In this document: positions 49,921-61,900 of the stretch, piece after piece
Numbering within the stretch: position 1 is the first letter of the stretch
Layout of the letters: every line of letters starts with the position of its first letter
Source of the DNA: Oryzias latipes
Lineage: Eukaryota > Chordata > Actinopteri > Beloniformes > Adrianichthyidae
NCBI RefSeq assembly: GCF_002234675.1
Contig: NC_019875.2
Span: 27,897,818 to 27,961,817 of the forward strand
Reading direction: 5' to 3'
Length of the DNA stretch: 64,000 bases
Position numbers and translations under genes: made by a program
Notes under the pieces: generated by a model
Told to the model about the DNA's origin: nothing
Seen by the model: the letters and a program-made list of their open reading frames with translations, nothing else
Databases searched by the model: none

Positions 49921-52900
49921 GTAAGCGCGCGCAGAGATGCTGCGGCTTTCGATGATCCGCATCAGAAATCGAAAATATTAGGTCTGTAGAATTCAGCATG
50001 TTATGTATTTTGACTGTTTTCTATGCGGGTCAGCAGGGTGACACCTGCAGGCCTCTCAGCTGGTGCCCGGAGCAGGTTGTTCTGTTCAGTAAAATGACAA
50101 TAAAATATCCAAACGCAGGGTTTATCACTCACGCCCCCCACAAGTATTATTAGATCCCTGACCGCATCCTTGTCTTGACATTGAAGTTCCCCTCTGGCAT
50201 GAAGGGAACGACAGGTAGAGACTCTTCAGCAGGAAAAAAAACTCTTGTAAAATCATCTCCGTATCCGCCTCAAAACAGCCGCGCGCGGAGCGAAAGGTGA
50301 GTGTGTGGCTCAGCCCAACAGCTGGTAACAATAAAGCAATCTGACTGACTGAACCGGTGGCCGAAACGTCTGCTCAGCTTGCACAAAAAATTCCCCCTTC
50401 CAGCATAAACACCACACAGTTCTTTTTTTCCCCCTGCTGCCTCCATCTGTTAGAGAAAGAGGAAAAAATAGAACAGAGATATTCACATGAAAAATGGAGC
50501 ATGTTATGAATCATGTCATCCATACAATAATGTTTTATTAAGAAAGAGCATCACATCACTGAGTCAGTTCTCCCACACTTCAATTCTGAGTCATGCTAAC
50601 CACCTGAGAGCATCAAGTGCTCCAGTTTGTTGGAGCTGCCGTCAGCTTTTAATGTCTTGGACAAAGCCTGTCAGGTGGAGCTGCAGCAATTCACCCACCT
50701 GAAGAGTTTGTTTTATGTGTTTCAAATAGACATCTTCCACAAAACATAGCCAACAGGATTTCTATGCAGAGGCCTCTGTGGAAGGTGCTCAGCAGCCTGC
50801 AGGCGCACAAGCGAGACAAATCTTTGAGGACTCCAGAATGATGCCACTTGAGCCCTTTCCAGCAGAGTCAGATTTATGGTAGGTATGGGGTGTTGTGCAG
50901 GATCCAGGAGTGTTAGGCGATCTGGGATCTGTTGTGAATCTGCAAGAGAGCACGAGAAATGTCCCCCTAAGGGGCCTTTCATTCTAACATGTTAGACCTG
51001 TTGACTCGCTGAGGTGGGCTTTGTACTGTCCAACGGTGAAAAAGGACTTTGGTTGGGAACCACTGGAGCAAATGTATATAAACCAGATTGTTCTGATTTC
51101 CCTTTTTTCGAAAGTAATTGCACAAACTGGATGATGGAAATGTTCTGTGACACCTTGAAAAGGTCTGTAACAGAGGGATGGTGGGTCCCCTGTGAAGAAG
51201 CATCGTCATTTGTAATGCTCACACACGCCAAGAGGTTTCTCTGTTTGGCTTTTAGTTTCAGGTGCTGGTCTAAAAATTGAATTCGATGAACTAATGTGAC
51301 CCAGCTGACTTGACTCCCATGCTGTTGCCGTGTCTTCCTTGGCAGGGGGGGTTTATTCAAGGTGACGCGCCAGATTGGCACTTACATGAGTCCTAAAGGT
51401 GATGCGCATTCACTTGGCTTCGGTTCTCCCTGTCAGCCTGCTCTCTGTCTGCGGCCTGAAACCTGTAACCTTGTGATCCTTCAGATTTATTATTTTGCGG
51501 TCCAGAGAGAAGGGAATTATGAATGTGTGTCAGTAAATGATTTAGACCTGCAGCTGAGGAACATGAAACACATCGACAGAGTCTGCACAGGTGACACAGA
51601 CAGAGAATGTGACTGCCCCGTGGCCAGTTTCCCAGAAACTCGACACTGGTGACACTCCAGCTTTAACTGGAGGAGGGGGGGGGGCACAAACACAAACCTG
51701 TTCAAATAAATATTCCATGCGCATGAGGCATCCTTGGGCCTCATAGGTACTGATTTACTTAAAATAGAGGGTCAATGTTGCATACCCAATTTCCAAAGTG
51801 CGATGGAGCGTAAGTCTAACATAAACACAGTTTCTCCAGCCCAAAGTGTGCTGAGCTCAGGGTGGGGTGGGATTCCTGGCGTAGTCCATCACCCGCTTAA
51901 ATAGTCTTACTTTGCCACCAGAATGCGGACGCTCATACTTTTGCTCTGTTGTGGCAGGTGCCGGACCGGTGGCAGGAATTCCTTTGAGTCAGAGGCGCTC
52001 GCTTATGAATTACAGCTTGATGAGATACTAAGTAAACTTTGAGCTCAGCCGATCTCCATCAGGACTCAAAGTGCTCCAGAAGGCATCTCAGTGGGTTTGA
52101 GAGTGTGTGTTGGTAACAGGCATGTCATTCTGTGGTCTTGTAAACTCTGAAGAATGTGTATCCTCAGTCTGAGTCAAGAGTTTGTTTTTATTTAGTTCGA
52201 GTGCGACATATACAGGAAGGCTGCCCACAATCATGCAAATAGGATTACCAATAATAGAGGCACCACAGCATCCTGAGGAGGAAAGTGTGATGGAATCTGT
52301 TGCGCCGCTGTCATTTCTTTCACCGCTCTGTTCCTGAGGCAGAGCTGTTGTCATTTAGATCGATGGATGTTTTCTGCTCTCCATGAAGTGAGGCCGTTTG
52401 CCAGAAACCACCGAATAACAAATATGACGTTGGCGTGCAGCCGCAGAAAAGTTTGGATTCTCTTTTGGTTCCTGACATGGATCAACCTGGGTTGTGTTTA
52501 AGAAAGAGCCCTCCTTCTTTTTGCGCTGCACAAAAATGTTACAATTTGTTTTTAAGTGGCTCCATGTAACCATTTCCTTTGGTTCTCTCCTGTCTTCTGG
52601 CCTGCCTGACTCATGTGCGTGCTGGCATCCCTGCAGTGGTTTGTGGGAAGCTTCTGGGTGATTACCACTCATTAGAAGAAGCAGAGCCAGTGTGTGCTTA
52701 GACTGGCATTGCCTGGCAGACAGTGGTGGCAGGCTTCTCATGACCAGGCCTTAAGGACTGATTTGGCCTGACATGCAGCGGGGTGGGGAGCACCATTGAT
52801 AAAGGGATTTCCCAACTACATAGGATATCCTGTGGCCACGACCACACCTCAAATGGTATCGCTTCAGCATGAGCTAAGCAGACAGGATTTACTGAGCATT

Positions 52901-55900
52901 GGTTGTGTGGATGGATCAAGCAAACTGGTGGTTTGTGTAGTGGATTTCCCCATGAATTTGTTTGCATTCCTTTTAAAACGGTTTTTCCCCGTTCATATAC
53001 TGTATGAGATAGACCAGTGGTCTGAAACCATCCTCCTTAGAAGCCCTGTTTGTTTTACATCTATAAATTAAGCTTGCTTCGGTCATTGTCTGTATATGAA
53101 AACTGAACTGAGTAATCCCTCCCCCCTTGGCGCTCCAAACAGGAGGTACCCGCTGGCTCCAAGAACCCAAGTCAGGATAACCATTCTTGTTTTGCTACTT
53201 TATTCAACATGTTCTTGCTAATCCTATTTCTTTTTTTTTCACATAGAAGTATGTGGTTTCTGCCGCCCACCCCCACATCGAATGTTCAGACTGTTTGACA
53301 GATTCTCCCAAGCCTGCTTAGAAGTCGTAGGGGTGTGGACTTCCAATAAGCTCCTGATTGGCAAGAGTGGTTCCCATAAAAACGATGACTTAGACCGACT
53401 TGGACCAATCACTGCTTACTAACAACATATAGCTCAAACATGGTCCATTTTCACAAAAAAAGGCAATGGAATTGACTTCATTTGTTTGAAGCTGGGTGAC
53501 GTCACACTCAGTCGCTCCAGTTCTCACACAGTCAGTGACTTCAGTAGAAACATGAGGTAAACCCTTTGATGCCTCTTGGTTGTGCAGTTAATTTTATTCT
53601 AAAAGAAAATTGATAGACAACCCCCAATAAAAATTGGGGAACTATTTTTAGTATATGGTCTCTAAGCACATTATTTTTATGGAATGTATAACTGTAGCTA
53701 TTGTGTCGGAATGTCCATAATGACCTTTGAAACTCTACAGGTCATTGAACCCTTTAACACCAGAGATTTAGCTCCAGAGTTGACGTTCTTTGAATTATCA
53801 CTACTATTCAACCGTTTACGCAAGTAACAGAAATCCAACGGATTCTGAAGCAGAGAAAAGCGGCCCTGCACTGATATGCAACACTTTACAGTAGTGAAGT
53901 GCTTACGCCATTAACGTGAATCAGCTGATTTTGATGTTGAGAGAAGCTGCTTCTCTCCGCGTCAAAATCTGTTGGGACTGAGTTAGTTGAAGAGTTGCGG
54001 AAGTTCAAAGGTCGGGTGCTGTTGCCGTTGGTTTAAGGGTGACGTTCTTTGAACTATAGGGAGTCTTCGTCCATTTATGCAATTAACATAAAACAACTGA
54101 TTCTGATGCTGAGAAAAGCAGAATCGGTTGGAATTGCATTAACTGCATGGACATTCAAAGAGTTCCTGCAGTTTGAAGAGTGTGTTATTTCCTGTCACTG
54201 GCAACAACTCAGATAATAAAAACGTAAAATCCAAATTAAAATTTTCTATTGCACATAAGTTTGTATTAATTTTACTGATTATTAAATACAACATCTGGAA
54301 TATACCATTTGGTAATGTTTAGCTGTACAGTGCTGACTTATGGGGGATTATACTGTGTAATAACATGGTGGTACAGGATATTTATGAAGATTTCATGGTT
54401 TGGCTTTTGAAATGTCTTTGGCCTGCTCACATCCAAGCATCACCACTGTGCAGAGAAGACCGCAACAATAAGACATCTTTAATGACGATAGGACTGCAGC
54501 TTTGGCCTCCCTCCACCAGTCAGCTGAGCACTTAGAAATGATAAAGAAGAAACTCCCATCAAAGGAAAGGATTGTTGGCCACAGGGCAAACGTGTGATGC
54601 TCCTTGCAGATGGAATTGGAGACATGGGTAAGTTTCAAAACAGGAAAACAAATATGGAGTTAAGATCCAGTTTAGTGGTGAAGCATTGATGAGATGAGGC
54701 TTTGTTAGTTTGACCACTATGTCCTTCTGTGCTTTGTGCTTGACCACAGAAAAGCTCATTTTCTCTTTTTTTGGATAGAGGAGACATTCAAGGCTTTGAT
54801 GTCCAAAAGAAAAACTTTAGATTCTGAAAGTGTTGTCAAAGTACTGTATATTAGGAAGGTTATCAGTTTGTCTGATCATCTATAGCACATCCCTGTTCGT
54901 AAAAGCTGAGCTGACAGGTAACCAAATTACTTGTGTTTGCCTTAAAGGCGGAGTTATCGGTAAGGGCTAAGCATTAGTTTGGGAATGAACACCAAAACAC
55001 ATCCATCTTGCTTCCAGGAATGAATAGGCACAGAAGGCAGACAGATGAAAAGGCTGGAGCATGGAAAACATCCCACAATCAACAGTGGAGGCCGAGCTAC
55101 TCATCTGCATAACTATTGCTTCATCCATCACAAAGTAATTAAGTAAACCACTTCCACTCCAGGTGTCATATTAAGTGCATCCACATGCACTGGTGTCACT
55201 CGAGGTAATATTATATGCATTCAAAATTAATCCAGATGGATTTTTGGAGAATGCAGTCTTTGGGACACGAATGAATCTTTTCTGTATGTGAATAGGGATT
55301 AAACTAAAGTCATGTCAAATCTCAGAATACACAAAACATCCAGGTTTGTGTTGTATTTTCTTAGGATTTGGCACCCAAAAGTGTTTTAAAGATCATGTGC
55401 CCAACTGTAAAGACATGCTGTCTTGGTTTGCTCCGAGTTTGAAGCAAAACAGACTGGTTCTTTCACCAAACAACAATCTGGTTCTCATGCCATCATGTGG
55501 AATTGGTAAGAACCTAGTACAGTGCATGTGCCTGAGGGTGCCTGGTGTGTCTGTGTGCTGGTACAGGCCTGCTCTGTGCCATGGTGTGCGCTAGATCAGG
55601 AGAGTCATGTGTGCGCTGCTGCACGCCCAATCTGTGCCAGTCACACAGTGACTACAACTGAGCTGCTGACCATGGAAGCCTTGAGTTCTCACATAGCAGT
55701 TAAACCTCTTACTATGCCCCATACTCCTAAAGCCAGATCCCTGTAGCCCCACTTCTTGCGTTCCTTGCAGTTTTCAGACAAGACTGAGCACTGCTTTTAG
55801 CAACTTTTGAAAGTGTCGTTACCGTGCTTTTTGATTTTATTTTGGAATTGTAAATAATGTATGATGCACCACATCATTTAAACATGTCAACGGGATCTTT

Positions 55901-58900
55901 CACTTTGTGGGAGTAGTCCAGCATGCTCTGTGTGGGTTGTTAATGACCAGACAGGACAGCAGATGACATAACTTTGTGTCATATCCTGTTAGGTCATACA
56001 AGATAGCGCACTTCCCTTCAGCACTGAGAAAAGCTGTGTTTCTAGATGCCGTATGGCATTCCCACTGGGCAACAAGGCACATTACTCAACAAAAAATGAC
56101 TTATTCAGTCTGGTACCATTTGGAAAACCAAGATTTTAAGTCATGTTGCAGTAATGTGTCATTTTTAGCTTTTTGGGAGTACTGGCACGACCCAGAGTAA
56201 TTCAATCTAAGCCTTTTACCTCTTTGTTTATTTTAAATATTTGTGGAATTAAAAGTATCAGAGGGAAGAAAATGTGTGCAGTGCTGGGTTTCCTCCCCAT
56301 GAAGGTGAACAACAGCCTGGGGTCTCCCTGGACCAGAGACATTTGACACTGATTCAGCGTTTCTTCACTTATTCAAGTGTAGGCTGTGGAGCACATTGTC
56401 AGCCATAACTAGAGCAGACCTGAGGGAAAACACCACACATGCTCACATTCCTACTACCTTTGGCACGGATTGGTCTCTGATACACCAGATGGGACTTGGG
56501 TAGGGTGGTCTGAAGTTCATCCAATTTTTCTGAGAAAAGTATACAACTCCCATACCTCCCTCCCCCGAATAAGAAGCCTTTTTTTATGCTATGAAAGCAG
56601 AGGGAAAAAATTAATAGAAAGCAAAGTAAATCGACACTGACAAATTTAATTTCCCAAAGAAACCTGGGGTTTTAATTTAATGATTAATACTTTCTTTTGT
56701 TTTTTTAATTGCTCACACATTCATCTGAGACAGCTGAACTGTTCCAGGACACATGTCCAAATCTGTCATTGTGTTGTGTACTTTATGTTCACAGAGAGTG
56801 GTGGTTTTGTCTGGAAGAGGCTTTGTTTTAAGCCAACAGCTGGGTCAAATGATTGACATCTGTTTAGAGTAATTGACCAGTGGGAATAGGGGAAGTTGGG
56901 AGAGTAGGAAAAAGGCGGAGGAAAAATGGAGGGGGTTGGTTGTGATCTAGACGACACTTAGACCACACAACCTGCAAGTTCAGGCTGATGGAGAAATTGT
57001 GGCTTTTGTGCTTTTTCTGCCTGGGCGCGTTCAGCCATGACAGATTCTTGTAGATGTTGACTTAAGGTTGTTTGAGCTCATATGCATGTGCACACACACA
57101 TTTGGGTATAACTGCATACTCAATGAGCTTAACACTAGTGGTGCATGGGTTGAGAAGTGGCTGAAAAATGGCAAAAACCTAAAAACAAAAATCAAGTTTG
57201 GCAGGTATCTACAATTTTTTGTCTTGGATTAAAAAAAAACCTTGATTTGGGAATTGGATTGGAATAAATTGAGGATATAAATGTTTAGTCAGTGTGCAGA
57301 AATTGATTTGTAGTTAGTGGATTTTTCAGTATAAACTTAGACTTCTTTATGGTTTTTCAGTGTTAACACATGAATCGACTTGTCTATAGATTGGTGATGA
57401 AAAATCCAATGTGGTTCATGCTTTCATATGAAACTAGTTAAAAAAAGTGGCTTAGCCACTATTATATTAACTATTTACATTCCAGACCAGTGAAGATCAC
57501 CCAGCAAAGGCAGCAGAGGGTCGCGTCCAGGACGGCGTTGTGAAGCTGAAGAGGGAGTGATGATGGTGAAGTTTAGAGCTAGTCAATGATTTCCTCAAGG
57601 GATCGACACTGAGGCTCCACTGCACCAAATGAGGCGTTTTCACTGAACCCACTGCATTGGAAAATGTATATATAGTAAATGACATGGGCGATGGGAGGTG
57701 CTGACAGGTAGAAAGAAGGGACTAAACAAACTCCAGTGTTACTAAGTGAAAGACAGTGGAGGAGGTGCGGCATGCGAGTAGGTCAGCGGTGTCTGCGAGC
57801 AGTGTGTAGAGGCAAGTGTTTGAATGGAAAAAGCAAAGCTGAGCAAACATCAGCAAGAATCCAAATTCACGCAGGACAATAATGAGTTTTATATGTTGGT
57901 GTAATATCCCGTGTGTAATTAGTGTTGCTGTGCCAACACCTCAAACACCACCTCACACAAAGATACCTTTAAAAAGCTACGCTTGATGTAAAAACATGTT
58001 TTTTGTTATTAAGGAGTGGACATCATGATGGAGACGCTTTTCATTATGGAGCATGTGCAACTTAAATACATGGAATTATCCAACTGGTTTCTAGGTTTGG
58101 ATTCTCCCCCCAAAAGAACCCCAAACTCCTGACTGATAGTTATTCTATTAGAGATTAAATTGCTTGATGAAGTTGCTTTTTAAATCCAATTAGGAGAAAT
58201 TATGTTTGATTTAAAAAAAAAACATTCAAATTTGCTTGATTAAACCTTTTTCCCTTTTAGTGTTTATTTTTATTTTGAAACAATTCTTGGACAGAGGATG
58301 TGCAGGATCTGCTGGAAACATTGGATGATCTGATTATAATCCTAATTTTTATGTCGTTGCCATGAGGGAATATTGAAGGGCCTATATTGTGCTTTTCTTA
58401 AGCCTTTCACAGTAAACTGTTTCCATATATATGATAAAATATTACCTTTAGTGCACTAAATAAGGTTTTTTTTTAAATGAAATTTGAGTTATTCACATCA
58501 TAATACGCTTAAAAGCTCAAAAAGTCGATTTTTCTTGATATAGAACTTTTTAAAGGGCTCCAAAAACACATTGCACACACAAAATACCCTTTCAAACTGT
58601 GCAATGATTTTTTTCCCTCTTATTTTTGCATCACAGTTTATCTGCATTTTAGAATCATTGGTAATTTGGAGAGTTTTGCTTTAATACAACTTTTAATTTG
58701 ACAGGGAAATATTAGGAAAAAATAAAGTGTTTTGGATGTAAGTTGGAATGAGTTTTATGTGTATCTGGGTAAATACTCGATTCTGACTGGCTGCAGGATA
58801 TCCATTTGAAAGTGAGAATGCACACCTGAAATGGAGGTTTCAGTCAAACAGCCTGAATTTTCTATATTATTGACCAAATGCCAGTTGGTAACCAGAGCAA

Positions 58901-61900
58901 CTGAAACTTGGAACAAAGGTGGACATACGTTTTTCCACTGTTTATCACAACAGCAAATGGCTATAATGAACGTGCCAGGATCTCTGTCCCATTTTACCAT
59001 CAACTGCAGTGTTGCCTTAAATTTTAAATAGGTAATTGTTTGTCTTTCTGTCTTGTTTACCTTGATTGTTTGACACAGAGCAAATACATGTTTAGAAATA
59101 GTTTTATTATTAATTAATGAAAGGAATTGTTTGTTTAATGGAACACATGTAAAGATTTAAGGTTAATGGAGAACATTCCTTGCAGTCAAAGCAACCTAGG
59201 AAACTACTTGTGGACTTTCTTTAACCCTTGTGCTATCTTAGATGACCCCCCCCCTTACATTGACGTGTTCTCCCTACCATGACAAAGGTGGATAAAGGTG
59301 AAAAGATTTCATGTAATCCATGGACACCAGTGAAGATCACAAATCATTGAAGAAAAAAGGTTCAGAGCACTGTCTAGTGGGTCTAGATGACCCAACTCCC
59401 AATGTTAAAGTGCCTAGGATAGCACAAGGGTCACAATGAACTTTTGCTTCACCATCTGGACAAAAACAAGCAGTGAACAGTGGACATGAACTTTCCCTCT
59501 GAAATGATGCTTTGGATCCTTTATCATGAAGCTCAGCAGAGCAAGAGGAAGGTTCTGTAGCAGTTACCATGGCAACACATCACACCCACCTTTTGAAAAA
59601 TGTTCTGAACGTAAAAAAATAACAAGATTAAAGTATTATTTTGATTTACTATCTATTTAATATCTATTTCTTTTGTCAGTGAGCACGGTTTAGGGGCATA
59701 ACGTTATTAGAAAATTTCTGAGACATGCGTCGGATGGTTTAAAACCCTAAGTCGTCCATTTTTTCTTTTTGAGAATGGACACCTCCTTCGGCAAAGGAGG
59801 ACAGGTTCTTGAAACTTAAGCTTTGCTGCTTTATCAGATAAACACTGATTGGGCTGACTGGCACAACCATTTTGCAATGTCAGAGAGGATTTAAAATAGA
59901 AATTGTGTTGGTTCCCCCAAATGATTAAAAAAAAAAAAAAAAGCTTGAAAACTTTGGAAAGAATTCCACATCCCTGTGATGGGTCTTTTGTTTTTCAGCT
60001 GTCAGCTGTTCATTTTGCAAGCTCCAAGCTTCAGGCACACTCTTCATTATTTCCCTAATCTAAACGTTTGATAGAGAGTGTGGTGAAAGAGTCTGACACT
60101 TTGCAGTGTATTAGCCTGTCATTGAGTTGTGTGAGAAAAAAAAATCTTACTTTGTTTTTCCCAGTTAAAGCGGTAATTCTCTGGAAAACCAGGGATGGCT
60201 TCTCTCTGTGATTCATTTTATCTTTATAACCCATTTTTTGTGATTAAGAAACGGAACAGATTTCCAGTTGTTTTGCCCTCTGAGTGAGTTGACTGAGTTC
60301 ATTTTGGTAGAAAACAGCAGATTGACATCTTTGTGCGCATCAGCGTTTAGGAATGTTTTTTGACCTTTCGTTTTAGGTTTTTTTTTTTCTTTCTTGACAG
60401 CAGGAGTCACAGCCACACATCCAGTAAAAGCAACACCCTTTATTTCAAAGACATATCAGTGACATTAGAATTAATCTGAAACATTTGACCTCTCAAATAA
60501 AATAGAGTGAATGTATGTAGAAGTTTTTTGGATTTCATTTGTGATGATATGTGAAAGAACAGAGGACTAGACTCAGATTGGAAACTCTGAGCCCTGGACA
60601 GTAAGTGTCTTCCCTGAAAATGTGGAAAAGTTTTGTCTCTCATCTGTACTTTGCTCTCAGGCTGTTTCAGGCAGAAAATGCCTTTGTGCAGAAAAAACAA
60701 CTCTCAGTAAGTTTGATGCCGAAAATGACACGACACAAGAACTACCATTTGTATTTTTATATTAAAAAGGTCGGCTTTATGCACAAATTGAGTCCCGTCA
60801 CTCACTTTTAGATTGTTTGGACCGCAGGTTTTTAGGGTAAAATCATCTCAAAGTATAAGAAATTAAGGTTATATTGTTTTTTTTTAAATACAGGCATAAC
60901 TAAGGTAAATATTTCAGTTTTATACAGATATTTTAAATGGTCGTAAAAAGGTGCGGTGTGCAGAGTCCCTGATTGCTCGCTGGCTTTAGAAATGTGGTGG
61001 AACAATGGTCAGTCACTTGTAACATGCTGGGTCAGCTGGTTTTGTTTATGTTGGAATGTTCTGTGTGTTTCCTTCACTTCGCTATCTGAGTGTATTTTAA
61101 TATAGCATGAAACAACTTCAGGCACATTTTTCTTTAGAGAAACATCGTGGTCTTGCATTACAGAGCTCATTGCTCAGACTATACCTTTTTTTTTCTTTTC
61201 ATTTCTGTGTTCTGAGCAAAACCCCTGTCAAGACACAACTTGCCAGGTTTCCATTTGAAACTCATTGCCATTAGACAAGAAAAAAAAAAATTATCAGACA
61301 AACACACTTTTCTAAATGGAAACCCTTTTACCCAATCTGCAAGCAGCTTCTCCCTACAAAACTTTGCTTGGATTCTCATGTAAGTGTATTGTAAAAGAAA
61401 GAATGTACTGGAGCATCTGTGAACATCATAGACGGGAGCATCTGTGATCTATTATGTTCCCTGATATGATGCTTAGAACTCCAGGGGAAACGTTTCAGTC
61501 AGTTATGGGACTTAATAAAATAAATCTTTTGCTGAGGGACTCCTGTGACCTGTTGGCTGTGCAGAATATGAACGGTGACAGAGTCCTCTCTGCAATGCAG
61601 CACTCAAGCCTATGGTGATGGGAATTGCATATCGGTTACTTCCTGTGTGGACATCCAGCAAAGATCTCTACAAAAGTGGAGCTCACTTTTCATTTTTTGA
61701 AAGTTTAGGTTGAAGAAATTCAGACTTTTTTTGGAGTGTTTACTCGCAAAGGACACCCTGTCCAAGTAGTAAGTGCATACGATGGTCATGGGGACAGACA
61801 ACAATGTACAGACACAAATTTGAGCCCCTTTTTAACCAAACATATGAGATATTGGCCTCCATCCATCCAATCATTCATCCATCCATCCACTTTTTTCACT

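Noticed and set aside
52355-52741. 128-codon minus-strand open frame in wnt9a intron 1
   Set aside because: Composition and content look random, with no domain or splice partner.
53621-53640. CCCCAAT/ATTGGGG hairpin resembling a bacterial terminator
   Set aside because: The sequence is vertebrate intron; such small hairpins are expected by chance and have no terminator role here.
57515-57531. CTCF-like CAGCAGAGGGTCGC
   Set aside because: Only about 11 of 14 core positions fit and a key GGC is lost; weaker than the sites reported.
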